From Climacium dendroides (Eukaryota; Streptophyta; Bryopsida; Hypnales; Climaciaceae): 64,000 nt of DNA. The notes under the pieces are model-generated. The model searched no databases and was not told the origin of the DNA. It saw nothing but the letters and a program-made list of their open reading frames with translations. The translations under genes were made by a program, and so were the position numbers. Numbering within the stretch: position 1 is the first letter of the stretch; each line of letters opens with the position of its first letter. The stretch covers positions 1,240,001-1,304,000 of the forward strand of contig CATNNA010000003.1 of the NCBI GenBank assembly GCA_950106755.1, written 5' to 3'. This document shows, piece after piece, positions 49,376 through 60,762 of the stretch.

Positions 49376-49954
49376 ATGTCCAAAAACATATTACACAAGT
49401 TGCAAATCTTCGAAATAATTAGGATTCATCAAAAAATGAAGTTTAAGAGAACTCTATTGCTTCCCCACACTTTTCCAATTGAAATGGGTTTAAAAAAAGC
49501 AACTCTAAAAATCATGCTATATTTAATAGAAACCAAAACAATGAATTATATCGTTTTGACGTGGAAGCATGTCCGAAAACATATTATACAAGTTGCAAAT
49601 CTTCGAAATAATTAGGATTCATCAAAAAATGAAGTTTAAGAGAACTCTATTGCTTCCCCACACTTTTCCAATTGAAATGGGTTTAAAAAAAGCAACTCTA
49701 AAAATCATGCTATATTTAATAGAAACCAAAACAATGAATTATATCGTTTTGACGTGGAAGCATGTCCGAAAACATATTATACAAGTTGCAAATCTTCGAA
49801 ATAATTAGGATTCATCAAAAAATGAAGTTTAAGAGAACTCTATTGCTTCCCCACACTTTTCCAATTGAAATGGGTTTAAAAAAAGCAACTCTAAAAATCA
49901 TGCTATATTTAATAGAAACCAAAACAATGAATTATATCGTTTTGACGTGGAAGC
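49376..49954 (+). repeat. Class A monomer amplified three times
   Basis: Three consecutive monomers carry AAAGCAACTC. Those at 49569 and 49762 look identical, and the first differs only at its left end (TCCAAAAAC and ATTACAC). Single A monomers also occur at 51499, 53622 and 59026, so this run is a monomer-level duplication of a class otherwise used once per HOR. Confidence 0.9.
49569..49761 (+). repeat. Representative satellite monomer (193 bp)
   Basis: This is a clean full-length monomer and a reference for base positions. Landmarks are ATG at base 1, CCGAAAAC at 5-12, TTCGAA (BstBI) at 34-39, a six-A tract at 56-61, CTTCCCCACAC at 86-95, CAATTG (MfeI) at 101-106, a seven-A tract at 117-123, a five-A tract at 132-136, CATGCTATATTTAATAG at 138-154, CAAAAC at 159-164 and GTTTTG at 178-183. 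The most variable bases are 1, 7, 18-20, 23, 29, 61, 68-79, 88-92, 102-104, 120-128, 135, 165 and 177-185. The most constant stretches are about 30-42, 111-118 and 138-160. This copy carries the class A change (GCAACTC instead of GAAACTC at 124-130). It sits in a run of near-identical neighbours. Confidence 0.95.
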
Positions 49955-51305
49955 ATGTCCGAAAACATATTATACAAGTTGCAAATCTTCGAAATAATTA
50001 GGATTCATCAAAAAATGAAGTTTAAGAGAACCCCATTGCTTCCCCACACTTTTCCATTTGAAATGGGTTTAAAAAAAGAAACTCTAAAAATCATGCTATA
50101 TTTAATAGAAACCAAAACGATGAATTATATAGTTTTGACGTGGAAGCATGTCCGAAAACATATTACACAAGTTGCAAATCTTCGAAATAATTAGGATTCA
50201 TCAAAAAATGAAGTTTTCGAGAACTCTATTGCTTCCCTACACTTTTCCAATTGAAATGGGTTTAAAAAAAAAAACTCTAAAAATCATGCTATATTTAATA
50301 GACACCAAAACAATGAATTATATCGTTTTCACGTGGAAGCATGTCTGAAAACATATTACACAAATTGCAAATCTTCGAAATAATTAGGATTCATCAAAAA
50401 ATGAAGTTTAAGAGAACTCTATTGCTTCCCCACACTTTTCCTATTGAAATGGGTTTAAAAAAGGAAACTCTAAAAATCATGCTATATTTAATAGAAACCA
50501 AAACAATGAATTATATCGTTTTGAAGTGGAAGCATGTCCGAAAACATATTCTACAAGTTGCAAATCTTCGAAATAATTAGGATTCATCAAAAAATGAAGT
50601 TTGAGAGAACCCTATTGCTTCCGCACACTTTTCCATTTGAAATGGGTTTAAAAAAAGAACCTCTAAAAATCATGCTATATTTAATAGAAACCAAAACAAT
50701 GAATTATATCGTTTTGAAGTGGAAGCATGTCCGAAAACATATTACACAAGATGCGAATCTTCGAAATAATTAGGATTCATCAAAAAATGAAGTTTAAGAG
50801 AACTCTATTGCTTCCCTACACTTTTCCAATTGAAATGGGTTTAAAAAAAGAAACTCTAAAAATCATGCTATATTTAATAGAAACCAAAACAATGAATTAT
50901 ATCGTTTTGAAGTGGAAGCATGTCCAAAAACATATTACACAGGTTCCAAATGTTCGAAATAATTAGGATTCATCAAAAAATGAAGTTTAAGAGAACTCTA
51001 TTGCTTCCCCACACTTTTCCTATTGAAATGGGTTTAAAAAAGGAAACTCTAAAAATCATGCTATATTTAATAGAAACCAAAACAATGAATTATATCGTTT
51101 TGAAGTGGAAGCATGTCCGAAAACATATTACACAAGTTGCAAATCTTCGAAATAATTAGGATTCATCAAGAAATGAAGTTTAAGAGAACTCTATTGCTTC
51201 CCCACACTTTTCCAATTGAAATGGGTTTAAAAAAAGAAACTCTAAAAATCATGCTATATTTAATAGAAACCAAAACAATGAATTATATCGTTCTGACGTG
51301 GAAGC
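49955..51305 (+). repeat. Mixed monomers before the 11-monomer HOR (7 monomers, 1351 bp)
   Basis: The order is P with ATATAGTTTTG, F, CCTATTG, an X-like monomer with CCGCACAC and GAACCTC but full 193-bp length, CCCTACAC, CCTATTG, and CATCAAGAAATG. The monomers at 50534, 50727 and 50920 resemble the block 6 start (CAAGATGCG, AATGTTCG). This segment thus mixes left-hand and right-hand families. Confidence 0.75.
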
Positions 51306-53428
51306 ATGTCCGAAAACATATTATACAAGTTGCAAATCTTCGAAATAATTAGGATTCATCAAGAAATGAAGTTTGAGAGAACCCTATTGCTTCCCCACAC
51401 TTTTCCATTTGAAATGGGTTTAAAAAAAGAAACTCTAAAAATCATGCTATATTTAATAGAAACCAAAACAATGAATTATATCGTTTTGAAATGGAAGCAT
51501 GTCCGAAAACATATTCTACAAGTTGCAAATCTTCGAAATAATTAGGATTCATCAAAAAATGAAGTTTAAGAGAACTCTATTGCTTCCCCACACTTTTCCT
51601 ATTGAAATGGGTTTAAAAAAAGCAACTCTAAAAATCATGCTATATTTAATAGAAACCAAAACAATGAATTATATCGTTTTGACGTGGAAGCATGTCCGAA
51701 AACATATTATACAAGTTGCAAATCTTCGAAATAATTAGGATTCATCAAAAAATGAAGTTTAAGAGAACCCCATTGCTTCCCCACACTTTTCCATTTGAAA
51801 TGGGTTTAAAAAAAGAAACTCTAAAAATCATGCTATATTTAATAGAAACCAAAACGATGAATTATATAGTTTTGACGTGGAAGCATGTCCGAAAACATAT
51901 TACACAAGTTGCAAATCTTCGAAATAATTAGGATTCATCAAAAAATGAAGTTTTCGAGAACTCTATTGCTTCCCTACACTTTTCCAATTGAAATGGGTTT
52001 AAAAAAAAAAACTCTAAAAATCATGCTATATTTAATAGACACCAAAACAATGAATTATATCGTTTTCACGTGGAAGCATGTCCGAAAACATATTACACAA
52101 ATTGCAAATCTTCGAAATAATTAGGATTCATCAAAAAATGAAGTTTGAGAGAACCCTATTGCTTCCCCACACTTTTCGAATTGAAATGGGTTTAAAAAAA
52201 AAAACTCTAAAAATCATGCTATATTTAATAGAAACCAAAACAATGAATTATATCAATTTGAAGTGGAAGCATGTCTGTAAACATATTCTACAAGTTGCAA
52301 ATCTTCGAAATAATTAGGATTCATCAAAAAATGAAGTTTAAGAGAACTCTATTGCTTCCCTACAGTTTTCCAATTGAAGTAGGCTTAAAAAAAGAACCTC
52401 TAAAAATCATGCTATATTTAATAGAAACCAAAACAATGATGTTTATCGTTTAGAAGTGGAAGCATGTCCGAAAACATTTTACACAAGTTGCAAATCTTCG
52501 AAATAATTAGGATTCATCAAAAAATGAGGTTTAAGAGAACCCTATTGCTTTACCACACTTTACCAATTGAAATGGGTTTAAAAAAAGAAACTCTAAAAAT
52601 CATGCTATATTTAATAGAAACCAAAACAATGAATTATATCGTTTTGAAGTGGAAGCATGTCCGAAAACATATTATACAAGTTGCAAATCTTCGAAATAAT
52701 AAGGATTCATCAAAAAATGAAGTTTAAGAGAACCCTATTGCTTCCCCACACTTTTCCGTTTGAAATCGGTTTAAAAAAGGAAACTCTAAAAATCATGCTA
52801 TATTTAATAGAAACCAAAACCATGAATTATATCGTTTTGAAGTGGAAGCATGTCCGAAAACATATTATGCAAGTTGCAAATCTTCGAAATAATTAGGATT
52901 CATCAAAAAATGAAGTTTAAGAGAACCCTATTGCTTCCCCACACTTTTCCAATTGAAATGGGTTTAAAAAAGGAAACTCTAAAAATCAGGCTATATTTAA
53001 TAGAAACCAAAACAATGAAGTTTATCGTTTTGAAGTGGAAGCATGTCCGAAAACATATTACACAAATTGCAAATCTTCGAAATAATTAGGATTCATCAAA
53101 AAATGAAGTTTAAGAGAACCCTATTGGTTCCCCACACTTTTCCAATTGAAATGGGTTTAAAAAAAGAAACTCTAAAAATCATGCTATATTTAATAGAAAC
53201 CAAAACAATGAATTATATCGTTTTGAAGTGGAAGCATGTCCGAAAACATATTATGCAAGTTGCAAATCTTCGAAATAATTAGGATTCATCAAAAAATGAA
53301 GTTTGAGAGAACCCTATTGCTTCCCCACACTTTTCCATTTGAAATGGGTTTAAAAAAAGAAACTCTAAAAATCATGCTATATTTAATAGAAACCAAAACA
53401 ATGAATTATATCGTTCTGACGTGGAAGC
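51306..53428 (+). repeat. 11-monomer HOR, copy 1 (2123 bp)
   Basis: The order is CATCAAGAAATG/GTTTGAGAG, A, P, F, a TTTTCGAATTG monomer with ATATCAATTTG, a GAAGTAGGC monomer with GATGTTTATCG, a CTTTACCAC monomer, a CCGTTTGAAATCGG monomer, a CAGGCTAT monomer, V-like, and TTATGCAAG. The next copy lies exactly 2123 bp on. A few substitutions differ, such as CCTATTG versus CCAATTG in A and CTTTACCAATTG in the CTTTACCAC monomer. Confidence 0.92.
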
Positions 53429-55551
53429 ATGTCCGAAAACATATTATACAAGTTGCAAATCTTCGAAATAATTAGGATTCATCAAGAAATGAAGTTTGAG
53501 AGAACCCTATTGCTTCCCCACACTTTTCCATTTGAAATGGGTTTAAAAAAAGAAACTCTAAAAATCATGCTATATTTAATAGAAACCAAAACAATGAATT
53601 ATATCGTTTTGAAATGGAAGCATGTCCGAAAACATATTCTACAAGTTGCAAATCTTCGAAATAATTAGGATTCATCAAAAAATGAAGTTTAAGAGAACTC
53701 TATTGCTTCCCCACACTTTTCCAATTGAAATGGGTTTAAAAAAAGCAACTCTAAAAATCATGCTATATTTAATAGAAACCAAAACAATGAATTATATCGT
53801 TTTGACGTGGAAGCATGTCCGAAAACATATTATACAAGTTGCAAATCTTCGAAATAATTAGGATTCATCAAAAAATGAAGTTTAAGAGAACCCCATTGCT
53901 TCCCCACACTTTTCCATTTGAAATGGGTTTAAAAAAAGAAACTCTAAAAATCATGCTATATTTAATAGAAACCAAAACGATGAATTATATAGTTTTGACG
54001 TGGAAGCATGTCCGAAAACATATTACACAAGTTGCAAATCTTCGAAATAATTAGGATTCATCAAAAAATGAAGTTTTCGAGAACTCTATTGCTTCCCTAC
54101 ACTTTTCCAATTGAAATGGGTTTAAAAAAAAAAACTCTAAAAATCATGCTATATTTAATAGACACCAAAACAATGAATTATATCGTTTTCACGTGGAAGC
54201 ATGTCCGAAAACATATTACACAAATTGCAAATCTTCGAAATAATTAGGATTCATCAAAAAATGAAGTTTGAGAGAACCCTATTGCTTCCCCACACTTTTC
54301 GAATTGAAATGGGTTTAAAAAAAAAAACTCTAAAAATCATGCTATATTTAATAGAAACCAAAACAATGAATTATATCAATTTGAAGTGGAAGCATGTCTG
54401 TAAACATATTCTACAAGTTGCAAATCTTCGAAATAATTAGGATTCATCAAAAAATGAAGTTTAAGAGAACTCTATTGCTTCCCTACAGTTTTCCAATTGA
54501 AGTAGGCTTAAAAAAAGAACCTCTAAAAATCATGCTATATTTAATAGAAACCAAAACAATGATGTTTATCGTTTAGAAGTGGAAGCATGTCCGAAAACAT
54601 TTTACACAAGTTGCAAATCTTCGAAATAATTAGGATTCATCAAAAAATGAAGTTTAAGAGAACCCTATTGCTTTACCACACTTTTCCAATTGAAATGGGT
54701 TTAAAAAAAGAAACTCTAAAAATCATGCTATATTTAATAGAAACCAAAACAATGAATTATATCGTTTTGAAGTGGAAGCATGTCCGAAAACATATTATAC
54801 AAGTTGCAAATCTTCGAAATAATAAGGATTCATCAGAAAATGAAGTTTAAGAGAACCCTATTGCTTCCCCACAGTTTTCCGTTTGAAATCGGTTTAAAAA
54901 AGGAAACTCTAAAAATCATGCTATATTTAATAGAAACCAAAACCATGAATTATATCGTTTTGAAGTGGAAGCATGTCCGAAAACATATTATGCAAGTTGC
55001 AAATCTTCGAAATAATTAGGATTCATCAAAAAATGAAGTTTAAGAGAACCCTATTGCTTCCCCACACTTTTCCAATTGAAATGGGTTTAAAAAAGGAAAC
55101 TCTAAAAATCAGGCTATATTTAATAGAAACCAAAACAATGAAGTTTATCGTTTTGAAGTGGAAGCATGTCCGAAAACATATTACACAAATTGCAAATCTT
55201 CGAAATAATTAGGATTCATCAAAAAATGAAGTTTAAGAGAACCCTATTGGTTCCCCACACTTTTCCAATTGAAATGGGTTTAAAAAAAGAAACTCTAAAA
55301 ATCATGCTATATTTAATAGAAACCAAAACAATGAATTATATCGTTTTGAAGTGGAAGCATGTCCGAAAACATATTATGCAAGTTGCAAATCTTCGAAATA
55401 ATTAGGATTCATCAAAAAATGAAGTTTGAGAGAACCCTATTGCTTCCCCACACTTTTCCATTTGAAATGGGTTTAAAAAAAGAAACTCTAAAAATCATGC
55501 TATATTTAATAGAAACCAAAACAATGAATTATATCGTTTTCACGTGGAAGC
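53429..55551 (+). repeat. 11-monomer HOR, copy 2 (2123 bp)
   Basis: This has the same eleven monomers as copy 1. Private differences are CATCAGAAAATG near 54833 and CACAGTTTTCCG near 54870. Its last monomer ends in TTTTCACGTGG and TCTGAAAAC, not in CTGACGTGG, which leads into the shortened next copy. Confidence 0.92.
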
Positions 55552-57095
55552 ATGTCTGAAAACATATTATACAAGTTGCAAATCTTCGAAATAATTAGGA
55601 TTCATCAAAAAATGAAGTTTTCGAGAACTCTATTGCTTCCCTACACTTTTCCAATTGAAATGGGTTTAAAAAAAAAAACTCTAAAAATCATGCTATATTT
55701 AATAGACACCAAAACAATGAATTATATCGTTTTCACGTGGAAGCATGTCCGAAAACATATTACACAAATTGCAAATCTTCGAAATAATTAGGATTCATCA
55801 AAAAATGAAGTTTGAGAGAACCCTATTGCTTCCCCACACTTTTCGAATTGAAATGGGTTTAAAAAAAAAAACTCTAAAAATCATGCTATATTTAATAGAA
55901 ACCAAAACAATGAATTATATCAATTTGAAGTGGAAGCATGTCTGTAAACATATTCTACAAGTTGCAAATCTTCGAAATAATTAGGATTCATCAAAAAATG
56001 AAGTTTAAGAGAACTCTATTGCTTCCCTACAGTTTTCCAATTGAAGTAGGCTTAAAAAAAGAACCTCTAAAAATCATGCTATATTTAATAGAAACCAAAA
56101 CAATGATGTTTATCGTTTAGAAGTGGAAGCATGTCCGAAAACATTTTACACAAGTTGCAAATCTTCGAAATAATTAGGATTCATCAAAAAATGAAGTTTA
56201 AGAGAACCCTATTGCTTTACCACACTTTTCCAATTGAAATGGGTTTAAAAAAAGAAACTCTAAAAATCATGCTATATTTAATAGAAACCAAAACAATGAA
56301 TTATATCGTTTTGAAGTGGAAGCATGTCCGAAAACATATTATACAAGTTGCAAATCTTCGAAATAATAAGGATTCATCAGAAAATGAAGTTTAAGAGAAC
56401 CCTATTGCTTCCCCACACTTTTCCGTTTGAAATCGGTTTAAAAAAGGAAACTCTAAAAATCATGCTATATTTAATAGAAACCAAAACCATGAATTATATC
56501 GTTTTGAAGTGGAAGCATGTCCGAAAACATATTATGCAAGTTGCAAATCTTCGAAATAATTAGGATTCATCAAAAAATGAAGTTTAAGAGAACCCTATTG
56601 CTTCCCCACACTTTTCCAATTGAAATGGGTTTAAAAAAGGAAACTCTAAAAATCAGGCTATATTTAATAGAAACCAAAACAATGAAGTTTATCGTTTTGA
56701 AGTGGAAGCATGTCCGAAAACATATTACACAAATTGCAAATCTTCGAAATAATTAGGATTCATCAAAAAATGAAGTTTTAGAGAACCCTATTGGTTCCCC
56801 ACACTTTTCCAATTGAAATGGGTTTAAAAAAAGAAACTCTAAAAATCATGCTATATTTAATAGAAACCAAAACAATGAATTATATCGTTTTGAAGTGGAA
56901 GCATGTCCGAAAACATATTATGCAAGTTGCAAATCTTCGAAATAATTAGGATTCATCAAAAAATGAAGTTTGAGAGAACCCTATTGCTTCCCCACACTTT
57001 TCCATTTGAAATGGGTTTAAAAAAAGAAACTCTAAAAATCATGCTATATTTAATAGAAACCAAAACAATGAATTATATCGTTTTCACGTGGAAGC
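55552..57095 (+). repeat. 11-monomer HOR reduced to 8 monomers (1544 bp)
   Basis: The copy starts directly at the F monomer, skipping the first three monomers of the unit, then keeps the remaining eight in order. CATCAGAAAATG is shared with copy 2, so this copy derives from a copy 2 type. The first monomer begins TCTGAAAACATATTATAC, a mixed left end at the junction. Confidence 0.88.
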
Positions 57096-58832
57096 ATGTC
57101 TGAAAACATATTATACAAGTTGCAAATCTTCGAAATAATTAGGATTCATCAAAAAATGAAGTTTAAGAGTACCCTATTGCTTCCCCTCACTTTTCCATTT
57201 GAAATGGGTTTAAAAAAAGAAACTCTAAAAATCATGCTATATTTAATAGAAACCAAAACAATGAATTATATCGTTCTGACGTGGAAGCATGTCCGAAAAC
57301 ATATTACACAAATTGCAAATCTTCGAAATAATTAGGATTCATCAAAAAATGAAGTTTGAGAGAACCCTATTGCTTCCCCTCACTTTTCCAATTGAAACGG
57401 GTTTAAAAAAAGAAACTCTAAAAATCATGCTATATTTAATAGAAACCAAAACAATGAATTATATCGTTCTGATGTGGAAGCATGTCCGAAAACATATTAT
57501 ACAAGTTGCAAATCTTCGAAATAATTAGGATTCATCAAAAAATGAAGTTTAAGAGAACCCTATTGCTTCCCCTCAGTTTTCCAATTGAAATGGGTTTAAA
57601 AAAAGAAACTCTAAAAATCATGCTATATTTAATAGAAACCAAAACCATGAATTATATCGTTTTCACGTGGAAGCATGTCTGAAAACATATTATACAAGTT
57701 GCAAATCTTCGAAATAATTAGGATTCATCAAAAAATGAAGTTTAAGAGTACCCTATTGCTTCCCCTCACTTTTCCAATTGAAACGGGTTTAAAAAAAGAA
57801 ACTCTAAAAATCATGCTATATTTAATAGAAACCAAAACAATGAATTATATCGTTTTGAAGTGGAAGCATGTCCAAAAACATATTACACAAGTTGCAAATC
57901 TTCGAAATAATTAGGATTCATCAAAAAATGAAGTTTGAGAGAACCCTATTACTTCCCCTCACTTTTCCAATTGAAATGGGTTTAAAAAAAGAAACTCTAA
58001 AAATCATGCTATATTTAATAGAAACCAAAACAATGAATTATATCGTTTTGAAGTGGAAGCATGTCCGAAAACATATTATGCAAGTTGCAAATCTTCGAAA
58101 TAATTAGGATTCATCAAAAAATGAAGTTTGAGAGAACCCTATTGCTTCCCCACACTTTTCCATTTGAAATGGGTTTAAAAAAAGAAACTCTAAAAATCAT
58201 GCTATATTTAATAGAAACCAAAACAATGAATTATATCGTTTTCACGTGGAAGCATGTCTGAAAACATATTATACAAGTTGCAAATCTTCGAAATAATTAG
58301 GATTCATCAAAAAATGAAGTTTAAGAGAACCCTATTGCTTCCCCTCAGTTTTCCATTTGAAATGGGTTTAAAAAAAGAAACTCTAAAAATCATGCTATAT
58401 TTAATAGAAACCAAAACAATGAATTATATCGTTCTGACGTGGAAGCATGTCCGAAAACATATTACACAAATTGCAAATCTTCGAAATAATTAGGATTCAT
58501 CAAAAAATGAAGTTTGAGAGAACCCTATTGCTTCCCCTCACTTTTCCAATTGAAACGGGTTTAAAAAAGGAAACTCTAAAAATCATGCTATATTTAATAG
58601 AAACCAAAACAATGAATTATATCGTTCTGATGTGGAAGCATGTCCGAAAACATATTATACAAGTTGCAAATCTTCGAAATAATTAGGATTCATCAAAAAA
58701 TGAAGTTTAAGAGAACCCTATTGCTTCCCCTCAGTTTTCCAATTGAAATGGGTTTAAAAAAAGAAACTCTAAAAATCATGCTATATTTAATAGAAACCAA
58801 AACAATGAATTATATCGTTCTGACGTGGAAGC
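57096..58832 (+). repeat. T/D-class monomers splitting the 11-monomer array (9 monomers, 1737 bp)
   Basis: These monomers carry CCCCTCAC or CCCCTCAG in place of CCCCACAC, plus GAGTACCC, AAACGGG or CTGATGTGG variants. The three from 58254 resemble those from 57096, an offset of 1158 bp. The run 57482-58253 is D, T, B, C, the same order as in the terminal 8-monomer HOR. B is GTTTGAGAG with CCCCTCAC; C is GTTTGAGAG with CCATTTG and TTCACGTGG. Confidence 0.85.
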
Positions 58833-60569
58833 ATGTCCGAAAACATATTATACAAGTTGCAAATCTTCGAAATAATTAGGATTCATCAAGAAATGAAGTT
58901 TGAGAGAACCCTATTGCTTCCCCACACTTTTCCATTTGAAATGGGTTTAAAAAAAGAAACTCTAAAAATCATGCTATATTTAATAGAAACCAAAACAATG
59001 AATTATATCGTTTTGAAATGGAAGCATGTCCGAAAACATATTCTACAAGTTGCAAATCTTCGAAATAATTAGGATTCATCAAAAAATGAAGTTTAAGAGA
59101 ACTCTATTGCTTCCCCACACTTTTCCAATTGAAATGGGTTTAAAAAAAGCAACTCTAAAAATCATGCTATATTTAATAGAAACCAAAACAATGAATTATA
59201 TCGTTTTGACGTGGAAGCATGTCCGAAAACATATTATACAAGTTGCAAATCTTCGAAATAATTAGGATTCATCAAAAAATGAAGTTTAAGAGAACCCCAT
59301 TGCTTCCCCACACTTTTCCATTTGAAATGGGTTTAAAAAAAGAAACTCTAAAAATCATGCTATATTTAATAGAAACCAAAACGATGAATTATATAGTTTT
59401 GACGTGGAAGCATGTCCGAAAACATATTACACAAGTTGCAAATCTTCGAAATAATTAGGATTCATCAAAAAATGAAGTTTTCGAGAACTCTATTGCTTCC
59501 CTACACTTTTCCAATTGAAATGGGTTTAAAAAAAAAAACTCTAAAAATCATGCTATATTTAATAGACACCAAAACAATGAATTATATCGTTTTCACGTGG
59601 AAGCATGTCCGAAAACATATTACACAAATTGCAAATCTTCGAAATAATTAGGATTCATCAAAAAATGAAGTTTGAGAGAACCCTATTGCTTCCCCACACT
59701 TTTCGAATTGAAATGGGTTTAAAAAAAAAAACTCTAAAAATCATGCTATATTTAATAGAAACCAAAACAATGAATTATATCAATTTGAAGTGGAAGCATG
59801 TCTGTAAACATATTCTACAAGTTGCAAATCTTCGAAATAATTAGGATTCATCAAAAAATGAAGTTTAAGAGAACTCTATTGCTTCCCTACAGTTTTCCAA
59901 TTGAAGTAGGCTTAAAAAAAGAACCTCTAAAAATCATGCTATATTTAATAGAAACCAAAACAATGATGTTTATCGTTTAGAAGTGGAAGCATGTCCGAAA
60001 ACATTTTACACAAGTTGCAAATCTTCGAAATAATTAGGATTCATCAAAAAATGAAGTTTAAGAGAACCCTATTGCTTTACCACACTTTTCCAATTGAAAT
60101 GGGTTTAAAAAAAGAAACTCTAAAAATCATGCTATATTTAATAGAAACCAAAACAATGAATTATATCGTTTTGAAGTGGAAGCATGTCCGAAAACATATT
60201 ATACAAGTTGCAAATCTTCGAAATAATAAGGATTCATCAAAAAATGAAGTTTAAGAGAACCCTATTGCTTCCCCACACTTTTCCGTTTGAAATCGGTTTA
60301 AAAAAGGAAACTCTAAAAATCATGCTATATTTAATAGAAACCAAAACCATGAATTATATCGTTTTGAAGTGGAAGCATGTCCGAAAACATATTATGCAAG
60401 TTGCAAATCTTCGAAATAATTAGGATTCATCAAAAAATGAAGTTTAAGAGAACCCTATTGCTTCCCCACACTTTTCCAATTGAAATGGGTTTAAAAAAGG
60501 AAACTCTAAAAATCAGGCTATATTTAATAGAAACCAAAACAATGAAGTTTATCGTTTTGAAGTGGAAGC
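58833..60569 (+). repeat. 11-monomer HOR, detached copy (9 of 11 monomers, 1737 bp)
   Basis: This matches 53429-55165 at an offset of 5404 bp (28 x 193), from the CATCAAGAAATG monomer through CAGGCTAT. It has CATCAAAAAATG where copy 2 has CATCAGAAAATG, so it is closer to copy 1 at that site. The last two monomers of the unit are replaced by a D monomer. Confidence 0.88.
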
Positions 60570-60762
60570 ATGTCCGAAAACATATTATGCAAGTTGCAAA
60601 TCTTCGAAATAATTAGGATTCATCAAAAAATGAAGTTTAAGAGAACCCTATTGCTTCCCCTCAGTTTTCCAATTGAAATGGGTTTAAAAAAAGAAACTCT
60701 AAAAATCATGCTATATTTAATAGAAACCAAAACCATGAATTATATCGTTTTCACGTGGAAGC
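60570..60762 (+). repeat. Class D monomer at the junction to the terminal HOR
   Basis: This monomer has a TTATGCAAG left end joined to CCCCTCAGTTTTCC, AAAACCATG and TTTTCACGTGG. It is the same class as 57482, 62114 and 63658 but with a different left end, consistent with an exchange in its first 60 bases. Confidence 0.8.

Noticed and set aside
49706..49722. TATA-like CTATATTTAATAG as a promoter for satellite transcription
   Set aside because: It is a poor match to TATAWAW in a 71% AT sequence, and no initiator or other promoter element is recognisable. Satellite transcription is possible but not shown by this motif.
49569..49761. Internal half-repeats in the monomer (CGAAAACATATTATAC against CAAAACAATGAATTATAT, and GAACTCTATTG against GAAACTCTAAAAA)
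   Set aside because: The similarities are short, gapped and AT-rich, and no consistent subunit length emerges. They are not enough to claim that the monomer arose from a smaller repeat.
52464..52727. Slightly longer 87-codon frames at 52464, 54587, 56131 and 59991
   Set aside because: They are longer only because AATTAGG became AATAAGG in one monomer class, removing the usual stop. They are copies made with the 11-monomer HOR and not separate genes.
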